A stretch of 64,000 nt of DNA from Onthophagus taurus (taxonomy: Eukaryota; Arthropoda; Insecta; Coleoptera; Scarabaeidae). Positions 10,466 through 20,548 of this stretch are shown here, piece after piece (within the stretch, counting starts at the first letter, position 1; each line of letters starts with the position of its first letter). The stretch is from positions 248,001 to 312,000 of the forward strand of contig NC_091967.1 of the NCBI RefSeq assembly GCF_036711975.1. The letters run 5' to 3'. The position numbers were made by a program, and so were the translations under genes. Below the pieces are notes generated by a model. The model had not been told where the DNA came from, searched no databases, and was given only the letters and a program-made list of their open reading frames with translations.

Positions 10466-11124
10466 AGTTTGTAGTAGTATTTAAAAATTCACTAACAACT
10501 CTGGCATTATGTGCTGGTGCTCCGTCATATTGAAAATATATCATTTGAGACATATTTAGTGGCAAATTGTCGACCAAAAGCTCAATGTGCTGCCTTAATA
10601 TATTGAGGTATTTCCCTGAGTTTAAGTTTTTATGGTAGATACTATATGCCAAAATTCTATTATCTAAAAGGACACACCATACATTGAACCCCAATCTTCT
10701 TTGAACACTCAGAGACTTCATCGGTCCAGATTACATTTTGAACAAACAGCAGATTATTTAATTTTTTTAAATATCATCTACAAAATTCTAATCTTCGATT
10801 GACATCTCCGGCACATAAATAATGAGTTAGCCCCGCTTTGTATGGTTTATAGTTATTTTTCTTTCATATTCGGGAGCAGCGTCTTTTGGGTCAGACGTCT
10901 TGTTGCAATTTTTCTTGCAGGTCATTTTGGTATGTTTTTGTATGTGGTTTGGGGAAGGACCAAATATCTATTAAATTTTCTGCTGACCGGCTGAAGGTTC
11001 GTACGTGCGGTTGTCTTCTTTCTGGATATCTTGTGAAATAAAATTCCGCGGCTAACGTCGCATTCTTATCTGATAACATATAGCATTCCATCATGTTACA
11101 TTTTTCATAATTTTCGAAATTCAT
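10341..11124 (-). pseudogene. Tc1/mariner-type transposase remnants
   Basis: Minus 11124-10891 encodes the N-terminal HTH region (MMECYMLSDKNATLAAEFYF, RYPERRQPHVRTFSRS). After a gap with no frame, 10721-10470 encodes part of the catalytic core, with the second Asp in IYFQYDGAPAHNARVV. The frame then runs into a palindromic insert at 10141-10465, and the third acidic residue is absent. The protein is related to the relic at 1686-2738 but is a different subfamily. Confidence 0.75.
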
Positions 11125-12519
11125 TGTAAAGTTTTATTCAGTTTTGTTATACTTTGACACTTAACACGCTGGTGCATAATGCCAGCACATAATGCCAGAG
11201 TTGATATCGAATTTTTAAATACAAACTTTGGCAATTATTTGATACATTATGTTCCATCATAGTATGTATGGTTATCACCATAGCAACATTAACTTTTAAA
11301 TACATACATTAGTTTTAGATGGAACAAAATGAATTTTTGTTAATTATTCAATAACCATAAAAAATATACCCCACAAACTATATATATTTGTTATCAGAAG
11401 AAAATAACAAATTATTTTAGGTCATAGCCAACTATGGTTTCCATTTAAAAAAATAAAGTTACGCCTAAAATCTCGAAAATAAAAGATGGGAAAAAAATTC
11501 TACCTACGCCACTGAATTCTTCGTAAAAAGTTGCCCATATAATGTTTTATTTATAATACTCCATCTTTGATAATAAGTGAGATATTCGTTTTTGCAAAAT
11601 TTTCAGTTTTTGCCGATAGGGCGAAAACAAAAGACGATAGCTGTTCGGAGTTTTCGGCATTAGCATTTTCTCGAAAAACGAGATCATGACATGTAAGCTA
11701 CTTTTTTTCTATCTCTTTTAGTTTCGGAGATAGCCTATGTGGACATCGAAATTGGGACACCCTGTACTGTATTCCAGGCGGAAGTATTTGCTATTGACAT
11801 GGGTGCTAAAATCCTGCTTGAAAGAGGGGTGAAGAACATGACAGTACGAATTTTCTCAGGCAGTCAAGCCGCTCTCCAGGCGCTGCAAGCCGTGAAAACG
11901 GTGTCGGCTCTGGTTAATGATTGTAAGAGAACATTAAACACACTGAGTTGTGATAACAGAGTCTCTCTGATCTGGGTCCCGGGTCACTCTGGGGTTGCTG
12001 GCAATGAAGCGGCAGATAAGCTAGCACGAGATGGCAGCGCTGAAGCGTTTGTGGGACCGGAACCAGCAGTTGGTGTATCATTTGCGATGGCCAAATATAG
12101 GATTGGACTGTGGGCTGAAGAGAGACTTCGCGTGCTGTGGACCAGTTCTCCTGGAATGAGACATGCTAAGGTGTTTATTAACATCGCCACTGTCAAACCC
12201 GGGAATATTTTAGGACTTGCCCGTAGTAGCATAAAAGTTCTAATGGGCACTGCCGATTAAAAGCACACCTCAACTTGTTGGGTTTAGCCGACTATGTGCG
12301 GAGGAAGCAGAGACGGTTGAGCATGTTTTATGCCACTGCGCAGTTTATCTCCTCAAAAGATTTGAATGACCTTTCGCCGAGCAAGGTATTAATGTTCGTT
12401 AAGAGCGGTGAAATTTGATAACGATATCTATCGGGGTACAATAGATCCTTAGGGTCGCGGTGCAAGGTTGGTTGGTCCGCCTACCCGATATGTATTCTAT
12501 GTAATGTAATGCATAATTT

Positions 12520-12968
12520 AGGTGGTGCGATAATTTTGGAGAGTAGTGTATAAAATTAAGCGATTATAAATATCAATTTAGTCGTAAAATTTTATTTTGA
12601 TTACATTTATACAGTTATTGTAAATGAAAAAGCTAAATAACTTAATTTTAAAAAACAATTAAAAGGAAGTTATTAAAAAAAGTTTCATTTAACTTTCTAT
12701 TTTATTGTTTTTAAACGCTAATATTATCGTTATAAAGACTTATTTTGACAAACACATTAAATATAATGACAAATTAATTATATTGAAGGATCTAAGTACC
12801 ACCTTTTCATGATTTTTCTTCAAATCTATCGATAATTACATTCTAATCACGTTGAAAAAGAACTTTATGTATTGTAGATAAATCAGGAACGAGTTTATTT
12901 GAATCAGAAATTGTAGATTTTCTTGACACCGATCTAAAAATAATATCGCTTTATAAATTTAACAAAAA
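12520..12968. other. POLDIP3 3' flank with polyadenylation signal
   Basis: AT-rich sequence without a frame. On the minus strand AATAAA (12894-12899) lies about 70 bases after the POLDIP3 stop and is the likely poly(A) signal. Nothing else is recognisable up to the retroelement's target duplication. Confidence 0.55.
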
Positions 12969-13976
12969 TTAAAAAGATTTATACCCAACGGGTGCAATGG
13001 CTGGTGCGGTAGGATTATTAATTGGCCTTTTATTAACCAATAAACACTTCATAGGTTGTCCATCCAATTGTCGGTTGTGATAAGTTTCGACAGCTTTTTG
13101 TGCATCCTTTAAATCTTTATAAATCACTTCCGCGGTTCCAGGTCTTACTAATCTTGCAACTAATAATTCGCCAATATCCTCAAACAATTCTCTTATATCA
13201 TCTTCAGTTACACCACCTTGCAAATTAGAAACGACAATTCTATGTCCAACAGGTATAACAACTTTCGTTTTTATTCCACTGGCGAGGACTCCGTGAGATT
13301 GTTGTGGTGCCGGGAGTGTATCTAATCGAGAATGTATACTCATTTTCATCGGTGTGGTTCTTAGCGGAGCAACTAATGGCATTTCTTCATCATCAACCGC
13401 ATCTAAATCAACGTAACCTGCAAGTCTTTTAGAATTAAAACGTAAATCTGAAGGGTTATAATTTCGTCTTGGTTCTGAAGTTTGCGGGATAATATCAGGA
13501 TGGACCCATCGATATAAATCCGATTGATCAAATGGATAAGTTTGTACAGGCAAGGTATAATCGTTTAATATGGTTTTTCGAATAACTGGTGGTACAAAAG
13601 GTTGCTTAACAGACGGAATTGGTCTTTTTGGGGAAATTTTTTTGGGAGATCTCGATTGTAAGAGTCCTAATTGCTGTTGTATTGCTACATTTAAATCGTT
13701 CAATTTTGGTTTGTTTGTTACTAATGAGATTTTTCCATTTCTATCCGTTTTTTTCATAATACTATTACCAATATATTTCACATCTCCAGATCGTTTTTGA
13801 CGCATTTTTTCCAGTTTGTTTCTAGCATCTTGCTTTTTTGCCATATTCGCAAGGATATCTCTTGCATCTCTTACATTTTTACGTTTCGATTGAATTAATT
13901 TTTGACGTGCATCTGCTACGTTTGGTTTTATTTTAAACGTTCCTAACCGTTTTTTAATATTCTGAGAAGGCTTCAT
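12969..13976 (-). CDS. Poldip3: POLDIP3/SKAR-like RNA-binding protein
   Basis: An uninterrupted 335-residue protein. SKAR/POLDIP3 is a nuclear mRNP adaptor of the REF/Aly type that links spliced mRNA, TREX export and S6K signalling. The N-terminal 90 residues carry repeated DARxKL/DARDIL motifs (VADARQKLIQ, VRDARDILAN, DARNKLEKM), a hallmark of the family. A basic, proline-rich middle follows. A single RRM occupies about residues 247-320, with IVVSNLQGGVTEDDI, RLVRPGTAEVIY and the highly conserved NRQLDGQPMKC. The ATG at 13976 gives the whole repeat region; there is no sign of an intron. It is divergent from GABA transaminase, with 757 bp between start codons. Confidence 0.9.
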   Translation of the reverse strand: MKPSQNIKKRLGTFKIKPNVADARQKLIQSKRKNVRDARDILANMAKKQDARNKLEKMRQKRSGDVKYIGNSIMKKTDRNGKISLVTNKPKLNDLNVAIQQQLGLLQSRSPKKISPKRPIPSVKQPFVPPVIRKTILNDYTLPVQTYPFDQSDLYRWVHPDIIPQTSEPRRNYNPSDLRFNSKRLAGYVDLDAVDDEEMPLVAPLRTTPMKMSIHSRLDTLPAPQQSHGVLASGIKTKVVIPVGHRIVVSNLQGGVTEDDIRELFEDIGELLVARLVRPGTAEVIYKDLKDAQKAVETYHNRQLDGQPMKCLLVNKRPINNPTAPAIAPVGYKSF

Positions 13977-14733
13977 GTTTATACGATTTCTGAAAAAGAT
14001 TTTAATACCTAATTGTTTTTAATGCCTAAAAATAGGTGTATATACCTACCTGGCTTTTACCATTATCTTTTATGTGTATAGAAGAGTTATTATATGTTTA
14101 GATTTACGTTTTTATAACTAAGCCTAGTTACAACACCATGCACCACCACTAATTTATGAAATTTCCGATACCTGTCAAAATGGCTTTTGGGTTAACTGTA
14201 ATGCCGGCCTGTGATTGGTTAAGTGACCACCAGAGTTTCAATTTGTACTAAATGACAATGCTTCTAATTTATTTTATCGCACTAATTTATTTATAAACAA
14301 TTTATTTTTGTATTATGATCTTTAAAAATTAATATTCTAATTATATTGTTTTAATTAATTAAAACAACCAATGCAATTTTGAAATGTCATTAAATGAATG
14401 TCAAATGTCATTAAAATGACATTTAAAATGAAACACCATTAGTTTTAAATCCATAATTAATTTTGTTATGTTAAAAAATTATACTATAAGGTAAATTAAA
14501 CTCAATTCCCTATTACATCCAATAAAGTTTTAAATTTTCATTTAGCAAACAGGAAATTTAATAATTTCAATCTTCTGCGCGCAAGCGCTGAAGGTATAAG
14601 CAACGTCAATCGATGGCAAAACAACTTTTACCGGATTGTTCGGTGTTTTAAAAACACCCACTCCGCATTGTGATAAGATTAGAACGTATTTAAAGATACT
14701 GTACTATTTTATTTGCAAGTAATTTGACCAAAA
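13977..14733. promoter_or_regulatory. Shared promoter region of POLDIP3 and GABA transaminase
   Basis: This 757-bp spacer between two divergent start codons must contain both 5' UTRs and promoters. A GC-rich patch TGCGCGCAAGCGCT at 14576-14589 stands out in AT-rich sequence and resembles an NRF1/Ewg-type half-palindrome. A run of short TGTCATTAAA-type repeats lies at about 14385-14430. No TATA box is clear. Confidence 0.4.
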
Positions 14734-16801
14734 ATGGTGTTTTTAACAGCTGTTGCTCGAAATTCTCGATACATTCATAGCAAAACTTTGGAAAGTAAGT
14801 ATTTCTTTCTTCTTAATACTTTTCGATCAGTTCTACTTATCTAATTATTATAATTTTTATAAAAGTCAAGATGATAATTAATAATTTTTTAAACAACTGT
14901 CACTTAATTTCTGTCAATATTTAATTTAACGCCATCTAGCGGCACAATAAAAAAAATCCTTTTTTAAATTTATAATTTGATTTTTTTCTAAATATTGCCA
15001 TGATTCGTTTATTGTTAGTGTGGAGCTTGTTATTTATATGGTGGTAAAAATATTTGCAAAAGATAAGAGATATAAATATAACTCGTGTTTGCCATTTTAA
15101 ACCATTTATCTTTTATTTATTTTAACACATTACCGTCCAATTTGCAACTAAAAGTTAATTTTTTTAAAGATTTTTCCAAAGCTTTTGTACCATGTGAGCC
15201 CGCACAACCTTTAATGTGCAAGCCAGATAGCCCTGCTAGTAAAGAAATGTTATGCGAGTTAAATAAAGTACAGGTATGTAATATGTTGCACAAAAAATCA
15301 TAATATTAACTCAAACATTTTTTAAGTATGCAGGAGCTGTTCAATTTTTCACCGATTTGGATAAATCAATGGGAAATTACATAGTAGATGCTGATGGTAA
15401 CACAATTTTGGATTGTTACACACAAATTGCTTCTATGCCATTAGGATATAATTATCCAAGTCTTTTCAATGTCTTCAAAGATGAATCAAAAATGGTATTC
15501 TAACAACAACTGATTTTAAAATAGATTAAAAGATTTTTTTTTAGAAAATTCTTCTCAACAGAGTTGCTTTAGGTGTTTACCCACCGGTAAATTGGCATAA
15601 TTATATAAACAATGTATTAATGAGTGTTGCCCCGAAAGGTTTAAAAAATGTTCAAACGCAAATGTGTGGAACTTGTGCTAACGAGCAAGCATTTAAAAAC
15701 ATATTTATTTGGCACGCAAATCAATCTAGATCAGGTTCAAAAGGATTTACTGAAGAAGAATTAAAAACTTCAATGTTAAATAAACCACCCGGTTGTCCTC
15801 AAGTGGCGATTTTATCGTTTGAAGGTGGATTTCATGGAAGAACAACCGGTTCTTTATCCGCAACGCGCACAAAACCAATTCATAAACTTGATTTTCCATT
15901 GTTAAGTCATTGGCCGGCTGCTAAATTTCCTCAATACAAATATCCTTTAGATGAACATAAATGTGAAAATTTAGCTGAAGATAAAAAGTGTTTGGCTCAA
16001 GTTGAAGATATTATTGAGAAACAACGCAAAAATGGATGCCCTGTCGCTGGGGTAATCATTGAACCTATTCAATCGGAAGGTGGTGATAACGAAGCTTCGC
16101 CTGAATTCTTTAAAGAATTACAAAAGATTTGTAAAAAGAATAAAATTGCGTTCTTAATTGATGAGGTTCAAACCGGATGTGGAGCAACTGGAAAAATGTG
16201 GTGTCACGAATGGTTTGATTTACCTCTTCCCCCTGATATTGTTTGCTTTAGTAAAAAAATGCAATTTGGAGGGTATTATCACACTGAAGAAATGCGGTAC
16301 TTCTTTAACCTTTTTTATTTGAAATAAATCGATAAACTGTTTTAATTGTAGTCCAGATCAGCCATACAGAGTCTTCAATACTTGGATGGGGGATCCTGCA
16401 AGACTTTTTATTTTAGAAGAGGTTATAAACGTAATTCAAACAGAACGTTTGCTGGATAGTGTCGAAGTGGTTGGATGTTACACCAAATGCGGATTGAGCG
16501 AATTATGTAAAGAATTCCCAAATATTATTAACTCGGCAAGAGGACGTGGATTATTATTAGCGGTTAATGCTAAAGATACTAAAACTAGAGATACTATTTT
16601 ATCTAAATTAAAATCAAAAGGTTAAATTCAAGCTCGAAAATTAATATTAATCTAAGTAAATAATATTTTTTTGTAGGTGTTCTTGTTGGTGGTTGTGGAT
16701 CATTATCGGTTCGTCTACGTCCAGCTTTAATATTCCAAAAAAACCACGCTGATATATTTTTGGATAAATTTCGCGAGACTTTATGCGAGATGCGCTGTTA
16801 A
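14734..16801 (+). CDS. Abat: 4-aminobutyrate aminotransferase, mitochondrial
   Basis: Six exons fit GT/AG rules and phases: 14734-14794, 15170-15273, 15327-15494, 15545-16296, 16352-16620, 16677-16801. They give 492 residues, close to the usual ~500. The 3' site at 15169 could instead be 15181 (four residues fewer). The enzyme transfers the amino group of GABA to 2-oxoglutarate using PLP. Exon 1 encodes a basic, Ser-rich leader typical of a mitochondrial presequence. MGNYIVDADGN and MPLGYNYPSL mark the N-terminal fold, FEGGFHGRTTGSLS the PLP-phosphate region, FLIDEVQTGCGATGKMW the PLP Asp, and FSKKMQFGGYY the Schiff-base Lys. The intron after exon 4 begins inside an Arg codon (CG|GTACTT). Confidence 0.93.
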
Positions 16802-17070
16802 AGAAAATCTCGTCTTTCATAAAAATGCGTGGTATTTGTTGTCGGACTTAGCTCTAAAAAGAAATTGTTGTAACGTAATCTGTCTTCCAATCAAATCCAT
16901 CCTATAGTAAGCCAAAAAGAACAATGGATGTGATTTTTCGTCTTCCAATATTTCTTATACTCTAACTATTTTGTCTTTTTATGTTTTAAATATACACATT
17001 TAATCGAAGAGAAATTTATTTATTTTTTAACCCCACACTGTATTTTTGGTTTATAACTAATAACACAAAT
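16802..17070 (+). other. GABA transaminase 3' flank
   Basis: The presumed 3' UTR has no AATAAA before the DUF7869 transposon begins at 17071. The first AATAAA (17104-17109) lies inside the transposon, so insertion may have changed the 3' end of the transcript. The last four bases (AAAT) are the transposon's target duplication. Confidence 0.5.
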
Positions 17071-17653
17071 CGTCGGCCTAATCTGCAAAACTCGTAAGTC
17101 ACAAATAAAGAATTTTGGAGGAGGAGGAAAAAACGTTTCAACAATTAATTATCAAACATTTAATTGTTCTATTGCTATAGAATATCAAATATGCGTTCTA
17201 TCTTATATATTTATGGGTTATTATGGATTAAACAATATTTATTGAAATTAAAAAGGACTTACGGGATTGAACATACTGGATTTCCATGTTTAAAGAATAA
17301 ATACAGGATTATTAAGAATACACTAAACATTTTAAGGTATTTATTTACCAAATTATTGCAAAATTAAAATTTTTTAGAATAAACAGATACAGATACAAAC
17401 AAAATATATTTATTTTTCGAAGAAACAGATAAAACAGAATAGTTATATTTTGAAATATATATGGAAATTATTATAAGACAATGCAATGGTCTTATTTAAC
17501 AAATGGAAAGTTATTATAAAAGTAATGATAGTCTCTTTGTAAACTTGACTTTAGAGATAATAATAATAATAATAATAAGTTTATTGTGTTATATGCCAGG
17601 GCTTACACTCGTCATATATAATTCAATACAATAAGTAAATTCACAATCAACAA

Positions 17654-20548
17654 TCAAATCTCAATTACAGTCCTATCTTTCAGATATTCCTCAACTGAGT
17701 AGAACACATTCCTCAACAAAGACGCTCTTATGACATTTTTAAATTTATTTTTTTGCAAAGATCTAATGCCCATGGGCAATTTATTAAATAAGATTTGTGC
17801 AATATATATGTGACTTTTTTGCGTTCTACTCAGTCGACAAAAATCAACGTAAATGTTTTCACGGTTTCTGGTCCCATAACTATGCACGTCGGCATGCGTG
17901 CTGTATTTGTCTTTATTATCGTAACAGTACAGAAGACACTCAAGTATAAACAAAGATGGTAGTGTCAAAATATCAAGTTGTCTGAAAGCGTGTCGGCAGT
18001 CATCTGTATAGTTAAGTTTAGCAATGATCCTCACCGCCTTGCGCTGCAAGCCAAATATATGGTTACTAGCTGGACTACCACCCCAAGCAATGATACAATA
18101 ATTCAATATTGAGTGTATGAGCGCGAAATAAGAGGTTCTGGCCACCTCAGCCGACACAGAATTCACCAATCTACGTAGTAGAAATATGTTTCGGGCAATT
18201 TTCTTACCAATCTCTACCGTATGACCCTCAAAATTCAAGTCGGGAGGACTCACTGTTATTCCCAGTAATTTAGTAGAGGATAGCTCATTTAAATTTATAT
18301 AATTTTGTCTAAGACTGAACAATGATTGGACCGTTTTGTCTTTATTTAAACACAATTCATTGGCAATACACCATTCGTTTGCCGCGGTCAGCAGTCGATC
18401 CGTGGAGGATATCACTTCCTCAAACTCAATACCCGTTACCAGCAGCGTCGCGTCATCCGCATACAACAAACAGTTCACATTATCACCCAAACACCTAGGA
18501 AAATCGTTAAAGAAAAGAATAAACAGGAGGGGTCCCAATATTGATCCCTGAGGGACGCCTCTCGTGATACGAAGTCGCTCAGACGTTCCATTTTCACACT
18601 TAACCTGTTGGGATCTGCCCGACAGATATGATCTGATTAAGTCAACACTGTCCTGATCAAATCGGAAAAAATATCGCAGTTTATGCAATAGCATACTGTG
18701 GGATACACTGTCAAAAGCGCGTGACAGATCCAAAAACAATGCAGCGCAGAATTTCCGTTTTTCATATGCATCATAACAGGTGTTCATAAATTTAATAATT
18801 GCATCCTTTGTGCTCCGACCAGGTCGAAATCCAAATTGGTTTTCAAAAAGCATATTATTTGATTCTACATGTGCTATTATTTGCTTGTAAATTACGCGTT
18901 CAAATACTTTAGACAGCGCCGGTAGTATACTAATAGGTCGGTAATTCGAGCAGTCATTTTTATCGCCGCGTTTGAAAATAGGCACAACAGACGCAACCTT
19001 TAACACATCAGGGAATACACAAGAAGACAACGAGCTGTTTACCAATCTGGTTAAAGGCTTCACAAATAGGCTAATATTATTCTTTATAACTTTGGTTGGA
19101 ACACCGTATATGTCTCTAGTCCCACTAGACTTCAAACCCTGAAGGATACCCCTAACCTCACACTCCGACACTTGTGTAAAGGAAAAAATGGGGACATCGA
19201 TAAAGCTAGCAGGGCATATGCTTGAAGAAGGGTTAGCCAATGGACCAAGCTGAGACACAATGTTATTGGCCTCGTTAACAAAGAAATCATTAAGAATATC
19301 CGGGTCAAGATTCACTGAATTTTGTTTATTGGCGTTTGGCCTGTTATTGTTTATAACCGCCCAAGAAGCTCTAGATTTATTATTCGACCCATTAATAAAA
19401 TTATTCGTGGCTTTACGCTTTGCCTCAGCTATTTTGTTACGGTATAACAATCTGGCTTTGTCTCTAGAATCTCTTAGACTTTCTGTTTTGAAACGGTTAT
19501 AAAGATTAGAAGCCAAGTCACAGATATCTCTCAGCTGGCGCAGTGTGTTATCAAACCATTTGATTCCTCCATCACGGACTCTAACCTGCCTACCAACCTC
19601 AGGATAAGCTGTATAAAATGTTGATAAGAACCGTTCAAAAAAGTAACTGAATTTTGCATTAACATCAAATTCACTATCAGAAAAAATCTCCCAGGAGTAT
19701 TTCTGAAAGAGTTCAAAAAATCTTATGTTGCCCTCAACACTAATTGGTCTACCAATCCCAGTAGTGTACCTCACAGGAAATGTTGACAAAATTTCAGCCG
19801 AAATAAATTGGCCATGGTGATCCGAAATATTATTCATGATAACCCCGGACCTGAAAACGTCCCGCTCTAATTTAACAAAAACATTGTCAATACAATTATT
19901 TCCCCGTGTAGGCTGTGAGATTGTGGGAGAGAACCCAAAGGTGGAAAATATATTACAAAGTTCAGTAGCGTTAGTATCACGGGTTCCAAATTTAACGTTA
20001 AAATCACCTAGGACTATGATATTTCTGCAGTCGGCCAAACTAACCAGAACACGCTCAATAATATTCTTAAAGTTTACAAAACTACCGGATGGGGATCTAT
20101 AAACACAAACAATAATTGCCAGGGTAGCCTCACACCGCAGAGCTGCCAACTCACAATCAACTTCAACAGACAACTTGTTAATATTCTCCAATACATTGCA
20201 TTTTCGACCAATTTTAGAAAAAATTGCCACTCCACCGTGGATATGGACAGTTCTAACAAAAAACGAATGAGCAATCCACTTTCCAATCCGCATCCCAAGT
20301 TCAAACTCCATACTGTGAAGGAAATGTTCACTAATACAAACAAAATCAAAAACCGTTTTATGACTTTCAAAAAACAGCTCAAGCTCACCTATCTTCGGAC
20401 GCAACCCTTGAGCATTTAAATGAAAAACAGAAATTACCTCGTAATTCGGCAATGTACGCTTGAAAATGGGATCGACACTGGAAGCGGACTCAGATCTTGT
20501 TGTACTGTCAAACACGAGCCGACGTGCATTCCGGGTCAATGGTAACAT
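17654..20548 (-). CDS. LINE ORF2: endonuclease and reverse transcriptase
   Basis: This 964-residue polyprotein drives target-primed reverse transcription. The N-terminal APE-type endonuclease spans about residues 38-250: FHLNAQGLRPK, CISEHFL (catalytic Glu), IIVLGDFNVKF (Asp/Asn) and ISDHHGQF (Asp-His). RT follows: NYRPISILPALSKVFE, FGFRPGRSTKDAI, FLDLSRAFDSVSH, GVPQGSILGPLLF, and the catalytic YADD at residues 696-699 (bases 18452-18463). No RNase H domain follows. The ATG at 20548 lies inside the end of ORF1, so translation probably needs reinitiation or a frame switch. All key residues are present. Confidence 0.9.
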   Translation of the reverse strand: MLPLTRNARRLVFDSTTRSESASSVDPIFKRTLPNYEVISVFHLNAQGLRPKIGELELFFESHKTVFDFVCISEHFLHSMEFELGMRIGKWIAHSFFVRTVHIHGGVAIFSKIGRKCNVLENINKLSVEVDCELAALRCEATLAIIVCVYRSPSGSFVNFKNIIERVLVSLADCRNIIVLGDFNVKFGTRDTNATELCNIFSTFGFSPTISQPTRGNNCIDNVFVKLERDVFRSGVIMNNISDHHGQFISAEILSTFPVRYTTGIGRPISVEGNIRFFELFQKYSWEIFSDSEFDVNAKFSYFFERFLSTFYTAYPEVGRQVRVRDGGIKWFDNTLRQLRDICDLASNLYNRFKTESLRDSRDKARLLYRNKIAEAKRKATNNFINGSNNKSRASWAVINNNRPNANKQNSVNLDPDILNDFFVNEANNIVSQLGPLANPSSSICPASFIDVPIFSFTQVSECEVRGILQGLKSSGTRDIYGVPTKVIKNNISLFVKPLTRLVNSSLSSCVFPDVLKVASVVPIFKRGDKNDCSNYRPISILPALSKVFERVIYKQIIAHVESNNMLFENQFGFRPGRSTKDAIIKFMNTCYDAYEKRKFCAALFLDLSRAFDSVSHSMLLHKLRYFFRFDQDSVDLIRSYLSGRSQQVKCENGTSERLRITRGVPQGSILGPLLFILFFNDFPRCLGDNVNCLLYADDATLLVTGIEFEEVISSTDRLLTAANEWCIANELCLNKDKTVQSLFSLRQNYINLNELSSTKLLGITVSPPDLNFEGHTVEIGKKIARNIFLLRRLVNSVSAEVARTSYFALIHSILNYCIIAWGGSPASNHIFGLQRKAVRIIAKLNYTDDCRHAFRQLDILTLPSLFILECLLYCYDNKDKYSTHADVHSYGTRNRENIYVDFCRLSRTQKSHIYIAQILFNKLPMGIRSLQKNKFKNVIRASLLRNVFYSVEEYLKDRTVIEI

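Larger units (their letters stand above)
9496..11764 (-). mobile_element. Long-arm TA-target transposon (Tc1/mariner type) inside the retroelement
   Basis: The element starts CAGGGTGTCCCAATTTCGAT at 9496 and ends with its inverse at 11764. TA at 9494-9495 and 11765-11766 is the target duplication. Copy 2 of the host retroelement has the empty site with a single TA. The arms are about 600 bp (9496-~10100 and ~11190-11764). Part of the left arm is tandemly duplicated around the words TATGTATTTAAAA. The centre holds transposase remnants on the minus strand. Arms with the same terminal text recur at 40656-42062. Confidence 0.88.
8555..12420 (+). pseudogene. RT / RNase H reading frame of copy 1, catalytic site deleted
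   Basis: The frame opens in the RT domain (CPQGGVLSPLLWSLLVNDL) and runs in one frame to 9495, through VKYLGVILDKTLPWNGH and into RNase H (LYTDGSKTP). It resumes after the inserted transposon with FQAEVFAIDMG and ends in frame-shifted text after about 12250. Compared with copy 2, 57 bp are missing at about 8629/8630, an in-frame loss of 19 codons that contained the catalytic YADD. The RNase H Asp motif reads FSGSQAAL here against FSDSQAAL in copy 2. This copy cannot reverse transcribe. Confidence 0.85.
8555..12506 (+). mobile_element. 5'-truncated non-LTR retrotransposon, copy 1, split by a DNA transposon
   Basis: A truncated element is bounded by a 13-bp target duplication (TAATGCATAATTT at 8542-8554 and 12507-12519). 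It ends in a TGTAATGTAATG-type tail. The two parts 8555-9495 and 11767-12506 are continuous with copy 2 at 51774-53620, which lacks the intervening 2.27 kb. It encodes the C-terminal half of RT and an RNase H (pieces at 8555-9495 and 11767-12400). Target-primed insertion with 5' truncation explains the structure. Confidence 0.85.

Noticed and set aside
11984-12250. 88-codon minus-strand frame, repeated at 52066-52386 on the plus strand
   Set aside because: Antisense of the RNase H region in both retroelement copies.
13570-13800. 76-codon plus-strand frame
   Set aside because: Antisense to POLDIP3, which is clearly the coding strand.
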